Below are positions 16,912 to 26,010 of a stretch of 64,000 bases of DNA, piece by piece. Each line of letters begins with the position of its first letter. Position 1 is the stretch's first letter. The stretch spans positions 1 through 64,000 of the forward strand of contig JAGYWI010000005.1 of the NCBI GenBank assembly GCA_018606805.1, given 5' to 3'. Made by a program: the position numbers and the translations under genes. This DNA is from Candidatus Magnetomicrobium cryptolimnococcus (GTDB lineage Bacteria > Nitrospirota > Thermodesulfovibrionia > Thermodesulfovibrionales > Magnetobacteriaceae). The notes under the pieces are model-generated. The model had not been told where the DNA came from, did no database searches, and saw nothing but the letters and a program-made list of their open reading frames with translations.

Positions 16912-17565
16912 ATGGACACATTTGAAACAGAAAATTGGGATAACCCATATGACGTCATAAAAAAACACTTAATTCATAGTAGAGAGTCTATATCTAACTA
17001 TAGTGACTACATAATTACCGAATTGGGCTCTTTGTTTGAGGAAATAAAGGCACTTGAAGCTGAAAACAATGAACTATTTAAGCGTTCTAAAGAGTTAGAA
17101 ATAAAGTTAAGGGATAAGAAAATTATCCTTCATGAAAAATACGAAGAACTTGGTGAGCGTAAAAAAGACTTTATAGAACCAAAGACAGATGAAAATACTG
17201 TGCTTTCGGAGGTACAGTTTCTTGAGCAAGAACGGGATAGTCTAATAAAACTATATAAACAAGCATCAGATGCCTTGGTTGATTATTTAACAGAAATAGG
17301 TAATTCTATAATTGATATGGATTTTATAAAAGGCGAGATAGCAGCGCTTACGGATAAGCTGAAATCCATAGAAGATAAGCTGCCAACTAAATTAAATGAT
17401 CTGGAATACATAGAAGATAAGATTAAATGGTCAAAAAAGGCTATTAAAGAGCTAAGTAAAAGGATACAGGATGTTAAAATTAGCTCTAAAGAGTTTTATT
17501 ATAAAAAGATGGACTACAAACCCTTAGATTTAACAATAGATAATAGGAGCGCATATGACAAATGA
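16912..17565 (+). CDS. Coiled-coil protein (Mad-type)
   Basis: A 217-residue soluble protein starting 4 bp after the HEAT gene. Residues 40-85 and 110-190 form coiled-coil segments (heptads around KALEAENNELFKRSKELEI and later LKSIEDKLPTKLNDLEYIE). There is no membrane segment and no known catalytic motif. It overlaps the next gene by 11 bp. It belongs to the co-directional structural block of the cluster. Function unknown; probably architectural. Confidence 0.72.
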   Translation: MDTFETENWDNPYDVIKKHLIHSRESISNYSDYIITELGSLFEEIKALEAENNELFKRSKELEIKLRDKKIILHEKYEELGERKKDFIEPKTDENTVLSEVQFLEQERDSLIKLYKQASDALVDYLTEIGNSIIDMDFIKGEIAALTDKLKSIEDKLPTKLNDLEYIEDKIKWSKKAIKELSKRIQDVKISSKEFYYKKMDYKPLDLTIDNRSAYDK

Positions 17566-18292
17566 TGATAACGTAAAAGAATCAAAAAACCTACCGAAAA
17601 AAGATGTAGGTGTATCATCGTTATTACCTAATTTTAAAGACACTCCATTTATGCCAGTAATAAAGGGGCTTGATATACTTAGAAGAGATGAAAGTGCAAA
17701 TGACATAGAAAAAACAGTAACAAGCATGTACGAAATAGTGCAGAGTATGGAGGAACAGCTGCACCGCGTCATTTCGATAAACAAATTGCTTGAGATGGAT
17801 ATAAAGGATGCTAAGGAAATTATAGCTAATTTAAAAGAAGAAAAAGAAGAGTTACAAAATCGCCTTAGATTTATAGAAAACGAGTTTCCCATAAATCGGG
17901 AGCTTCAGATGGAAATTGAACATTTAATCGAGGAGCGCAATAACGCGCAGTTTATAATAAACGACATGAAACATCAGTTAGAAAAAACGCAGCAAATGAG
18001 GGCGCATGAGTCTTATCAAAACTATGAAGACAGACAAAAAGGTATGATGGATGAAATTACATTTCTTGAGAGAAAACTTAATAAAGCAATAGAACATATT
18101 GATGTCTTAAAGAAAGAAAACATCATATTAAAAAATGAAAAAGGTGCTCAGTTAAATAAAATAATTACCCTTGAAAAAGACCTTGCACTAACCTTAGAGG
18201 AAAAGGATATACTATTTAGAGAGTTAACTAAATCGCAGACAATGCTTAGCGATATACGTTCTAAGTTTTCTGAATATAACCAAGAGGGTTAA
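17555..18292 (+). CDS. Coiled-coil protein (Mad-type)
   Basis: A 245-residue protein with a short disordered start (about 1-45, containing PLLPNF-like residues), then nearly continuous coiled coil to the end. TAGGAGC precedes the ATG, which lies inside the end of the previous gene (11-bp overlap), so both frames are used there. No enzyme motifs are visible. The repeated arrangement of small coiled-coil genes suggests partners that assemble with one another. Confidence 0.72.
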   Translation: MTNDDNVKESKNLPKKDVGVSSLLPNFKDTPFMPVIKGLDILRRDESANDIEKTVTSMYEIVQSMEEQLHRVISINKLLEMDIKDAKEIIANLKEEKEELQNRLRFIENEFPINRELQMEIEHLIEERNNAQFIINDMKHQLEKTQQMRAHESYQNYEDRQKGMMDEITFLERKLNKAIEHIDVLKKENIILKNEKGAQLNKIITLEKDLALTLEEKDILFRELTKSQTMLSDIRSKFSEYNQEG

Positions 18293-18315
18293 TTTTTATT
18301 GAGGGGGGAGCTTTA

Positions 18316-18894
18316 ATGAGTACAGAAGAAGGTAGACCGAGAATCAACCAAAAAATAAATTTAGATAAATATGAGCAAATAAAGTCAACACTTAATAAAG
18401 TAAAAGAGCTTAAGGGTAAGAAAAATTTATTAATTGAGGAAAAACATAAGATATTACATGAAATTCAATCTTTAGAAACCGAAATAGAAGGCATTGATGT
18501 AGCTATAGCAACAACGCAAAAACAGATAGATTCGCTTGTAGGCAAAACCGTAACATATAAGAGCAATATAGATATTCTACAACTAAGATGCGACGAATTA
18601 ACGGAAGATATTAATCGCCTTAAAACTAATATAAACCAAATAAATGAAGATATAGATAACTGCAAGGTTTTAAAACTCCATATTGAAAGAGAGAAAAAAA
18701 ATCTGGAAATGGAAAGAGATAGTGCTGTTAAAAATATAGCCTTGTTAGAAGATGGAATGTTGGCAGTTTCACAAAGAAAGATGATTAGCGTACCATATCT
18801 AACCAAATATGACGAATTATTAAAGACTTTATATAAGAATTTTAAGGATGTACAAATAAAAATGGAGGTTGCCCTTAAAATAAATAACATATGA
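18316..18894 (+). CDS. Coiled-coil protein, last gene of the magnetosome block
   Basis: A 192-residue protein, coiled coil through about residues 20-150, with a short globular-looking C-terminus (VPYLTKYDELLKTLYKNF). The ribosome site GAGGGGGGAG lies 8 bp upstream. It ends 22 bp before the HDOD gene and is the last protein that looks magnetosome-related by content. Function unknown. Confidence 0.72.
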   Translation: MSTEEGRPRINQKINLDKYEQIKSTLNKVKELKGKKNLLIEEKHKILHEIQSLETEIEGIDVAIATTQKQIDSLVGKTVTYKSNIDILQLRCDELTEDINRLKTNINQINEDIDNCKVLKLHIEREKKNLEMERDSAVKNIALLEDGMLAVSQRKMISVPYLTKYDELLKTLYKNFKDVQIKMEVALKINNI

Positions 18895-18916
18895 TAAACA
18901 AATTTGTGGATTATCT

Positions 18917-20206
18917 ATGCCTTTAAAAATCTTTATATTAACTGATAATAATTCTGACAAAGGTCTTATTGGTGGTTTTTTAGGAAACGCATTTCCAAAC
19001 TCAAGTATTGTGGCATCAGATACAGAAAACCACACAAAAGAGAAACTGATAGAAAAGCCTTTTTCGGTAATTATTATAGATACAGATATGTCTTTTAGTA
19101 ATGAGAATAAACTTTTTAATATAATCAAGGCAAATCAACCCGATGATACTATCTTAGTGATAACATCGAGGTCTAAAGATATAGAGCTGATTAACAACTT
19201 ACAAGACAAAAAAAAGGTTATATATATATCAAAGCCAATAAGATATAGTATGTTTAGCGAACAAGTAATACCATACCTTGAAGGACACAGAGATAATAAA
19301 GAATCTGATAAACTATTAGATGAAAAAAGATATATACAAAATATAGAAAAATGCAGCCAATGCACTGTAGATAAAGACTTAAAAGGGATAATTATCCCGC
19401 CGCAGCCTAAAATAATTATGGATGTTAGCAATGAAATAAGAAAACCACATATAAATTTTAAGAAACTCTCAGACCTAATTAAAATGGATGTTTTTATGGC
19501 GTCAAGGGTTTTAAAGTTAGCCAACTCTTCGGTTTATGGTGGCGGCAAGGTTGATTCCATATTAACAGCATTAAATGTTTTGGGATTAAATACATTTAAA
19601 AATCTTGTTATATCAGTTGCCCTGCAAAATGTACTGGAAAAATGGGGGGCTTTTGATGAGCGATTCTGGGCACACTCTTTAAGTGTGGCACACATATGCG
19701 ATACTATTGCTAAGAGGCAGTTTACAACAAACACTAATCTTGCCTATTTAGTAGGCCTTTTTCATGATAGCGCTATACCAATACTTATGAAAAAGTTTAA
19801 AACATATAGAGATTACTTTAATATGGTTGTAGGAAATATTCACAATATAAATAAAAGTGAAAATAAGATATTTAAAACTAACCATTGTGTCTTAAGTGCA
19901 TTAATAGTAAAAACATGGGGGTTACCCTCCCCTATTTACGTTGCTATTGAAAATCACCACAATAGCAGTATTGATTTAACAAAACATAGGATTGATGACT
20001 TGGATACCTCTAAGCTTTGGGCTACAGTTGTTGTAGCAGAGCAATTATACGGGCATTATAGTACAGCTTATGGCAGTTTTTTTGAAAATGAAGAAGATTG
20101 GCAAGGTAATTATGGAAGGGCACTTGAGGAACTTGAGCTAAGTTTAGCAGACCTTAAAGATATTAAGTTGGAGTCATTTTCTATTATAGATAGCTTAAAT
20201 ATATAG
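18917..20206 (+). CDS. HDOD-domain protein with N-terminal receiver-like domain
   Basis: A 429-residue cytoplasmic regulator. Residues 1-120 fold like a response-regulator receiver (central strand ending IIIDTDM, then VITSRS and KPIRY), though the usual acidic pair after the first strand is absent, so phosphorylation is doubtful. Residues 165-375 are an HDOD domain (PPQPKIIMDV, then ASRVLKLANSSVYG and LFHDSA), a degenerate HD fold that senses or relays signals without known catalysis. It starts the signalling set after the magnetosome genes and could control the following kinase, but no target is visible. Confidence 0.82.
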   Translation: MPLKIFILTDNNSDKGLIGGFLGNAFPNSSIVASDTENHTKEKLIEKPFSVIIIDTDMSFSNENKLFNIIKANQPDDTILVITSRSKDIELINNLQDKKKVIYISKPIRYSMFSEQVIPYLEGHRDNKESDKLLDEKRYIQNIEKCSQCTVDKDLKGIIIPPQPKIIMDVSNEIRKPHINFKKLSDLIKMDVFMASRVLKLANSSVYGGGKVDSILTALNVLGLNTFKNLVISVALQNVLEKWGAFDERFWAHSLSVAHICDTIAKRQFTTNTNLAYLVGLFHDSAIPILMKKFKTYRDYFNMVVGNIHNINKSENKIFKTNHCVLSALIVKTWGLPSPIYVAIENHHNSSIDLTKHRIDDLDTSKLWATVVVAEQLYGHYSTAYGSFFENEEDWQGNYGRALEELELSLADLKDIKLESFSIIDSLNI

Positions 20207-20262
20207 AAAAAACTATTAAAAATATTTAATTGTGGAAGATATAACACACTTAGGAGTTATAT

Positions 20263-21468
20263 TTGAATATGGATATGCAAAAAATAGATAAAAGGTATTC
20301 TATCTTGATAGTTGATGACGAACCAGATATATTGGATGCCTTATACGATACATTTATAGATAATTACGATGTATACAAGGTAGGTACTTCAAGAGAGGCA
20401 CTTACTATGTTAAGAAATAAAACACAAGAAATAGACCTGATTATATCTGACCAAAGAATGCCTGAAATTACAGGTACTGAGCTTTTTAAGCAAGTAAATA
20501 GCAATTTCCCCTCGGTTGGAAAGATATTGCTTACCGGTTATTCTGACATAAATACTGTAGTGGATGCCATAAATAAAGGTAACGTAGATAAATATGTACC
20601 TAAACCATGGAAAGAAGAGGAAATCTTAAGGATTGTACTTGAGGTTATTAATAAAAGACTACAAAAATCAATTGAAGAAAGAAAACGGATAGAGTCTCAA
20701 TTGGTACAAAATGCTAAGTTAGCGTCGCTTGGTGAGTTGGTCGCTGGCATAGCTCATGAAATCAACAATCCTTTGAGTTTTATAAATTCTAATCTAAATA
20801 ACCTATCTAAATTTTTAAACAATATTTTTACATTAATGGATAGAGTTAATAATTTCGACTTAAAGGATAACGATAAATTAGAACTTGAAAAGAGCAAGAA
20901 ACATATTAATTATGATTACATACGAGGAAGGCTAAACCAATTAGTTGAACGGTCTATTGTCGGTGTTGAAAGAATGAGTAAAATCATAAATGATCTGAAA
21001 TCATTTTCAAGATTAGATGTATCTGCCAAAAATAGAGTAAATATAAATGACGAAATAGACATAACTTTAAATATAATGGTAAGTGAGTTCCAAAATAGAA
21101 TCACTGTCATAAAAGAATATGATACGCTTCCTTATTTAGAATGTTGTGCATCTAAACTAAATCAAGTGTTTATGAATATTTTAATAAACGCTGCTCAAGC
21201 GATAGAAGGCAAAGGTAATATCATAATACGCACTACTTATGAAGATAACCTTATTAAAGTAGCTATCACTGATACAGGGAAAGGCATTCCTGAAAATATT
21301 TTAGATAAAATATTTGATCCATTTTTTACAACAAAGCCTGTAGGACGCGGTACAGGGCTTGGCCTATCCATTAGTCATGGAATAATCAGAGATCATAACG
21401 GAGAAATTCTAGTAGAAAGTACTGTAGGTAAAGGAACAACTTTTATAATAAAATTACCGCTTAAATGA
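20263..21468 (+). CDS. Hybrid sensor: receiver domain followed by histidine kinase
   Basis: A 401-residue soluble protein. An N-terminal receiver (residues 11-130) has acidic residues VDDE, phospho-acceptor Asp63 (ISDQRMP) and Lys114 in KPW. A linker leads to a HisKA domain with His165 ([10 protein letters not shown]), and a HATPase follows with N box ([12 protein letters not shown]), DTGKGIPE and [11 protein letters not shown]. There are no membrane helices. The kinase may be switched by an upstream kinase through its receiver. The TTG at 20263 is 6 bp after AGGAG; an ATG at 20269 is the alternative. It is followed directly by a REC-PAS gene. Confidence 0.88.
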   Translation: MNMDMQKIDKRYSILIVDDEPDILDALYDTFIDNYDVYKVGTSREALTMLRNKTQEIDLIISDQRMPEITGTELFKQVNSNFPSVGKILLTGYSDINTVVDAINKGNVDKYVPKPWKEEEILRIVLEVINKRLQKSIEERKRIESQLVQNAKLASLGELVAGIAHEINNPLSFINSNLNNLSKFLNNIFTLMDRVNNFDLKDNDKLELEKSKKHINYDYIRGRLNQLVERSIVGVERMSKIINDLKSFSRLDVSAKNRVNINDEIDITLNIMVSEFQNRITVIKEYDTLPYLECCASKLNQVFMNILINAAQAIEGKGNIIIRTTYEDNLIKVAITDTGKGIPENILDKIFDPFFTTKPVGRGTGLGLSISHGIIRDHNGEILVESTVGKGTTFIIKLPLK

Positions 21469-21500
21469 TAAACCATATTATCTTAAAAGAGGAAAAAAAC

Positions 21501-22283
21501 ATGCCTAATAAAGAAACTAAACCTATAATTTTATGTATTGACGACGAACAAGATGTACTTGACAGCCTATATGATACTTTTATGAACAGATATGAAGTTA
21601 AAACTGCTACTAATGGTCAAGAAGCTATGAGGATATTTGATGAATCGGATATATCCATAGTAATAACAGACCAACGTATGCCAGACATGGAAGGTACAAA
21701 GATACTAAAGCAAATAAACGAAAAAAAACCAACATGTAAAAAAATCCTCCTAACAGGTTATTCAGATATTAGCGCTGCAATTGATGCAATAAATACAGGC
21801 TCAATAGATAGATATTTTAATAAACCATGGGATAATGAAGAATTACTTATGGTGGTTGAATATTTAATTAGTGCATATAATCACGATAAGTTTCTTGAGC
21901 ATATGGAACAAGATATTAAATACATGGAGACTAAGAACAAAATAAAAAACGAAGAACTCGCTTTATTAAAAAATTTTATAGAATGTTATGTAATAGGGGT
22001 TTGTTTAATTAATACTAATAGTGAAATAATCCTAATGAACCAAAATGCCCTTGAAATCCTTGTATATAAAGATTTAAATGCAGTAAAAGGGAAAAAATAT
22101 AATGAAGTGTTTATGTTAGATGATAATAAGAAAAAAGAGTTTCTTCAAAAATGTAAAGACAAAGACATGTCTTTTGGCGAAATTCAAGCAATAACATCTG
22201 ATGGTACAAAGATAAAGGTGCAAATTAATACAATATTTAATAAACATAAAAATTATGAACTCATTGGGATACTTGTTAAGTAA
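21501..22283 (+). CDS. Response regulator with receiver and PAS domain
   Basis: A 260-residue protein. Residues 7-130 are a receiver with CIDDE, phospho-acceptor Asp57 (VITDQRMP), TGYSD and KPW, very like the receiver of the preceding hybrid kinase. Residues 150-258 form a PAS domain (ECYVIGVCLINTNSEIILMN). No DNA-binding or catalytic output is present. The start at 21501 follows AAGAGG with good spacing; an in-frame ATG at 21465 overlaps the upstream stop. It is probably a signalling adaptor in the same phosphorelay. Confidence 0.85.
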   Translation: MPNKETKPIILCIDDEQDVLDSLYDTFMNRYEVKTATNGQEAMRIFDESDISIVITDQRMPDMEGTKILKQINEKKPTCKKILLTGYSDISAAIDAINTGSIDRYFNKPWDNEELLMVVEYLISAYNHDKFLEHMEQDIKYMETKNKIKNEELALLKNFIECYVIGVCLINTNSEIILMNQNALEILVYKDLNAVKGKKYNEVFMLDDNKKKEFLQKCKDKDMSFGEIQAITSDGTKIKVQINTIFNKHKNYELIGILVK

Positions 22284-22354
22284 AGATTATGTCATAATCA
22301 AGTAAGACAGTTTTTAAATATAATCAAAAAGTATAAACTTATGAGGGGAAAATA

Positions 22355-22639
22355 ATGTACTATCCTATAAAAATATTTTATAGTGAAGAAGATGAAGGTT
22401 TTATTGCAATAGCACCTGATTTACCGGGGTGTTCTACTTTTGGTAAGACGGAAATGGAAGTAATAGAAAAAATAACTATTGCAAAAGAATTGTGGATTAA
22501 AGATGCACAGATACATCATGAGGCTGTGCCTCGCCCCTCTCCAATAGAGGATACTATTAAACAGAAGAAAATATATTGGCGTTATTGTAATACTTCAACC
22601 CCTATTTGTCTGAGGCGTTTAAGCAACAAAGGCGTTTAA
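22355..22639 (+). CDS. HicB-family antitoxin-like protein, C-terminus atypical
   Basis: A 94-residue protein. The first 65 residues match the HicB partial RNase-H-like fold (FYSEEDEGFIAIAPDLPGC, then a helix and a P-x-P-S-P segment). HicB proteins neutralise HicA mRNA interferases. The last 30 residues are rich in Arg, Tyr and Cys and do not look like the usual DNA-binding or folded end, so a frameshift is possible. No hicA is seen on either side. It is best read as an orphan or decaying antitoxin. Confidence 0.55.
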   Translation: MYYPIKIFYSEEDEGFIAIAPDLPGCSTFGKTEMEVIEKITIAKELWIKDAQIHHEAVPRPSPIEDTIKQKKIYWRYCNTSTPICLRRLSNKGV

Positions 22640-22640
22640 G

Positions 22641-22661
22641 CAAACTCAATTTTGGAGTTTG
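22641..22661. other. Small hairpin between convergent genes
   Basis: CAAACTC-AATTTTGG overlaps GAGTTTG to form a 7-bp stem in the gap between the HicB-like gene (plus) and the cNMP kinase (minus). It could reduce read-through, but there is no clear T-run. Confidence 0.25.
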
Positions 22662-22697
22662 ACCCTCATGCCTTTGAAGGCTTGGGGGAGATAATTA

Positions 22698-23984
22698 TTA
22701 TTTAACAGGTATAACTAAAGTAACAATAGTCCCCTCCCCTTCTTTACTTTCAATGTTAATATCTCCGCCTAAGCCTTTTAATATGCTTTCAGTTACCGGC
22801 AATCCCATACCAATCCCCTTACCAACTCGTTTTGTTGTGAAGAAATGGTTAAAGGCCTTATCAATTGTATCTTTAGACATCCCATAACCATTATCTATAA
22901 TCTTTAAGACAATCTCTTTATCGTTATTATCATAGGAAGCGGTTATTTTTATTCTACCATTATTTTCTATAGCATCTATAGCATTTTTAATCACATGCGT
23001 TAGACAAAGCGTTAGATCACTAGTAGAGATTAATATACTCGGTGTTTCATGCAGCTCTGTTATGAATTCTATATTTTTTGAATGTTGCATGGCCAATATG
23101 TTAATTACATTGTTAATAAAATCTCCAATATTAACGGTTGTACTATTTTCTACATCCAAACGGGCAAAATCCATCATACTTCTTATAATTTTCTCTATTC
23201 TGTTTATACTTCTATCTATTGATGCAATTTTTTTATCAAACGATTCTACAATATCATCGTATTTTGACTCTCCATCAAGTACATCCAATTTTTTTCTTAT
23301 AAAACCAATACCACTTTTAATAATACTTAGTGGATTATTTATCTCATGCGCTATACCAGCAGCTAACGTACCTATACCAACAATCCTATCTATAGCTAAT
23401 AATTGCATATCCCTTTGTCTTAACTGATAGGTCTTCTTTTCTACTTCTTGTTCCAACTCCTCATTATATCTAAGTAGCGTCTCTCTTGATCTTATTAACT
23501 CTTGTACTAGTTTAAGGTGTGTACTAGTAAGTCTTTTATTTATTCCCCATAGCAGATTTCTTGAAAATGTCTGATTGATACTAAAATGAGTCCAAAAATC
23601 CTCTTCTATTATTACCCCTAACAAACAGTCAGTATGAGTTTTAATAGTAGCTGTACGTACAGTTTTATGTATTATAGCCATTTCTCCAAAAAAAGAGCCT
23701 TCTTGTATAGTTGCAATTAGTATATCATCACCTTTATTATCTGCAACATATACACCCACTGTACCTTGCAAAACAAGCATTAAACTCTTACCAATAGTAC
23801 CTTCCCTAAAAACTGTAATCCCTGCTCCTATTTGTTTTAATTGTATATACTTAGCCAATTCTTGTAGTTCTTCTTTAGTGAAGGTATCATCTTTTTCAGT
23901 TATATTTTGAAAAAGAATATTTTTCTTCATCAAATATAATATATTGTCCTCTGGTAACAACATTACCTTATCATCGTTTCTCAT
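22698..23984 (-). CDS. Histidine kinase with N-terminal cyclic-nucleotide-binding domain
   Basis: A 428-residue soluble kinase. Residues 25-150 are a cNMP-binding beta-roll (FREGTIGKSLMLVLQGTVGV, GSFFGEMAIIHKTVRTA). A coiled-coil linker (165-195) precedes a HisKA domain with His213 ([10 protein letters not shown]). The HATPase has IDNGYGM and KGIGMGLPV. In the cNMP pocket GEMAIIHKTVRTA keeps the Glu and Arg positions, so nucleotide binding is plausible. It is divergently placed against the REC-PAS gene set and may feed the same pathway. Confidence 0.88.
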   Translation of the reverse strand: MRNDDKVMLLPEDNILYLMKKNILFQNITEKDDTFTKEELQELAKYIQLKQIGAGITVFREGTIGKSLMLVLQGTVGVYVADNKGDDILIATIQEGSFFGEMAIIHKTVRTATIKTHTDCLLGVIIEEDFWTHFSINQTFSRNLLWGINKRLTSTHLKLVQELIRSRETLLRYNEELEQEVEKKTYQLRQRDMQLLAIDRIVGIGTLAAGIAHEINNPLSIIKSGIGFIRKKLDVLDGESKYDDIVESFDKKIASIDRSINRIEKIIRSMMDFARLDVENSTTVNIGDFINNVINILAMQHSKNIEFITELHETPSILISTSDLTLCLTHVIKNAIDAIENNGRIKITASYDNNDKEIVLKIIDNGYGMSKDTIDKAFNHFFTTKRVGKGIGMGLPVTESILKGLGGDINIESKEGEGTIVTLVIPVK

Positions 23985-24188
23985 TAATATAGTATATGTT
24001 ACCTGTTATAGAAAAGTAAATAAAAAATAGAACAAGAGATAACACAACTAAAAAGCAAAGAAAAGGAATAACCTTATATACTAAAAAAAAGGGTTATAAA
24101 AAACAGGAGTATCTTTTCTGCGGATTAAAACTGGATTTAATTAGGAAACACTTTTCTATTTGAAAATTCTAAAAATAGCTATATAAAC

Positions 24189-24743
24189 TTATTCCTCAAA
24201 TACATCTTTAATCTCAACTTCAAAACCACTTATTACATTTGACTTAACAACCCCTTCTCCCTCAGCAATAGAAAAAGGTTGGTATTTACCATCTTCAAGC
24301 GTTAATATCTCTATAGTGCTTAACTCCGGTATAACAATCCAATATTCAGGCACCTTATAGCTTTCATATATTTCTTTCTTTATAATAGTATCTCTGGTGT
24401 AGGACCCTTGAGACACTATCTCACACACCATATCAGGCACACCTCTTATCCACTCTTTTATTATCCACATGTTTTCTTTTTTGATAAACAAAAGGTCTGG
24501 CTGCATTCTATTAACGCCTTCTTCTAAAATAACATCTAATGGAGATATGGACACCTTTCCTAAGTTATTTTTTTTTACATAAGCTTTCAAAATAAAACCT
24601 AAATTAAACACTACATCTTGATGTTTAAAAAACGGACTCGGTCCCATAACTTCTTTCCCGTTGATTATCTCTGTTAAATCAAAATCTCTACTTAAAGAAG
24701 CCGATAACCCCTTTGGGTTTACTTTTATCTGTATAGTATCCAT
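24189..24743 (-). CDS. Uma2-family (DUF820) restriction-endonuclease-fold protein
   Basis: A 184-residue protein with the Uma2 pattern: QPDLLFIKKE and PDMVCEIVSQGS with acidic residues of a PD-(D/E)xK-like core, a Lys-containing helix (KKEIYESYKVPEYWIV), and a C-terminal strand region (SGFEVEIKDVF). Members are numerous in cyanobacteria and Nitrospirota; their role is unknown and nuclease activity is predicted from fold. There is no partner gene here. Confidence 0.8.
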   Translation of the reverse strand: MDTIQIKVNPKGLSASLSRDFDLTEIINGKEVMGPSPFFKHQDVVFNLGFILKAYVKKNNLGKVSISPLDVILEEGVNRMQPDLLFIKKENMWIIKEWIRGVPDMVCEIVSQGSYTRDTIIKKEIYESYKVPEYWIVIPELSTIEILTLEDGKYQPFSIAEGEGVVKSNVISGFEVEIKDVFEE

Positions 24744-24777
24744 GACTTAAATATTAATTTGGTTGATTTTTAAAAAC

Positions 24778-25956
24778 TTAAACCGCAATACTTTCTTTGC
24801 TTTTATTTTTTACTCCTGATAGAACTGTCTCTGTATTAAACGTACCAGCTATCGCCTGTTTAGGACATTTAGTTGTACAAATTCCACACCCTATACATCT
24901 ATTTGCATCTATCGTATGTATCTTCTTCATTTCGCCAAAAGCCGCATTTACAGGGCACACCTTCATGCACATATTACATCCAATACACTTTTCATCTATT
25001 ATGTACGCCTTGTTCCTATTAGGCAGCAAATCCACTATAGCCTTCGTTGGACACTTAGCTTTACATAAACCACACACCTTACATTTATCAACATTGATTC
25101 TTGCAAGATTATCTGTAAGCGCTACAGCCTCAAATGGGCATACCTTAACACATGTCCCACAGGCTATACACCCAACCTGACACTTTAATCTTACATCAGT
25201 TCCTCTATCTTTCGAATGACACGCAACTATTACTGCCTTACTTCCCGGCAATATCTCTATAACTTTCTTTGGGCATACATTAGCACACACCTTACAACCA
25301 GTACACTTTTCTATATCTACAATAGGCAGATTATATTCATTCATCTTAATGGCTTTAAATGGACACGCCCTTTCACAAGTTCCAAACCCTAAACACCCAT
25401 AATCACAGGATTTAACGCCCCCACCTGCAAGTACTGCCGCACGACAATCGGTAATACCTTCGTACTTAAACTTTCCTAACGCCTTTGTACTGTCCCCTTG
25501 ACACATTATCCGTGAAAATTCAGATTCCCTAATAACCGGTATCTTGCCCGTTATCTGAGCAACAAGCTTGGCAGTCTTTTCTCCTCCAGGTGTACATAAC
25601 GTAGGAGGCACATTAGGATTTGTTACAACTGCCTCTGCATACTGTCTACAACCAGCATATCCACACCCTCCGCAATGGGCATTTGCCAATACCTCTGTTA
25701 CTGCCTCTATGCGAGGGTCCACCTTAACAGCAAATTTCTTTGCTGCTATTGCTAATCCAAAACCAAACACTAACCCCACAATACTTAAAAATATAATGGT
25801 ATTTTGTATCGTTAAAATTAAATTGACTGACTCTCTCGCTTCTACACCACCACCAACACCAACACTCGGTATCAAAAAACCATTCAATAAGTTAATCAAT
25901 GAATCAATTATGTTTGTAAAACTATTTAAAATATCAACTAAATGAAAAAATTCCAT
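24778..25956 (-). CDS. rnfB: RnfB, iron-sulfur subunit of the Rnf complex
   Basis: A 392-residue subunit that passes electrons from ferredoxin into the ion-pumping Rnf complex. One N-terminal membrane helix (about 48-70) is followed by the four-Cys cluster domain (HCGGCGYAGC, then a Cys in TLCTPGG), and six ferredoxin-type CxxCxxCxxxCP motifs, i.e. three 2[4Fe-4S] modules. Many RnfB proteins have only two such motifs, so this is an extended version as in acetogens. It is the last gene of rnfCDGEAB on the minus strand. Confidence 0.93.
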   Translation of the reverse strand: MEFFHLVDILNSFTNIIDSLINLLNGFLIPSVGVGGGVEARESVNLILTIQNTIIFLSIVGLVFGFGLAIAAKKFAVKVDPRIEAVTEVLANAHCGGCGYAGCRQYAEAVVTNPNVPPTLCTPGGEKTAKLVAQITGKIPVIRESEFSRIMCQGDSTKALGKFKYEGITDCRAAVLAGGGVKSCDYGCLGFGTCERACPFKAIKMNEYNLPIVDIEKCTGCKVCANVCPKKVIEILPGSKAVIVACHSKDRGTDVRLKCQVGCIACGTCVKVCPFEAVALTDNLARINVDKCKVCGLCKAKCPTKAIVDLLPNRNKAYIIDEKCIGCNMCMKVCPVNAAFGEMKKIHTIDANRCIGCGICTTKCPKQAIAGTFNTETVLSGVKNKSKESIAV

Positions 25957-26010
25957 ATATTGTTACACCCTTTTTGGTTTATTAATCTTGTTATTTTATA
26001 TAACACTATA

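Noticed and set aside
22355-22697. Complete HicAB toxin-antitoxin pair
   Set aside because: No HicA-like double-stranded-RNA-binding small protein is encoded on either side.
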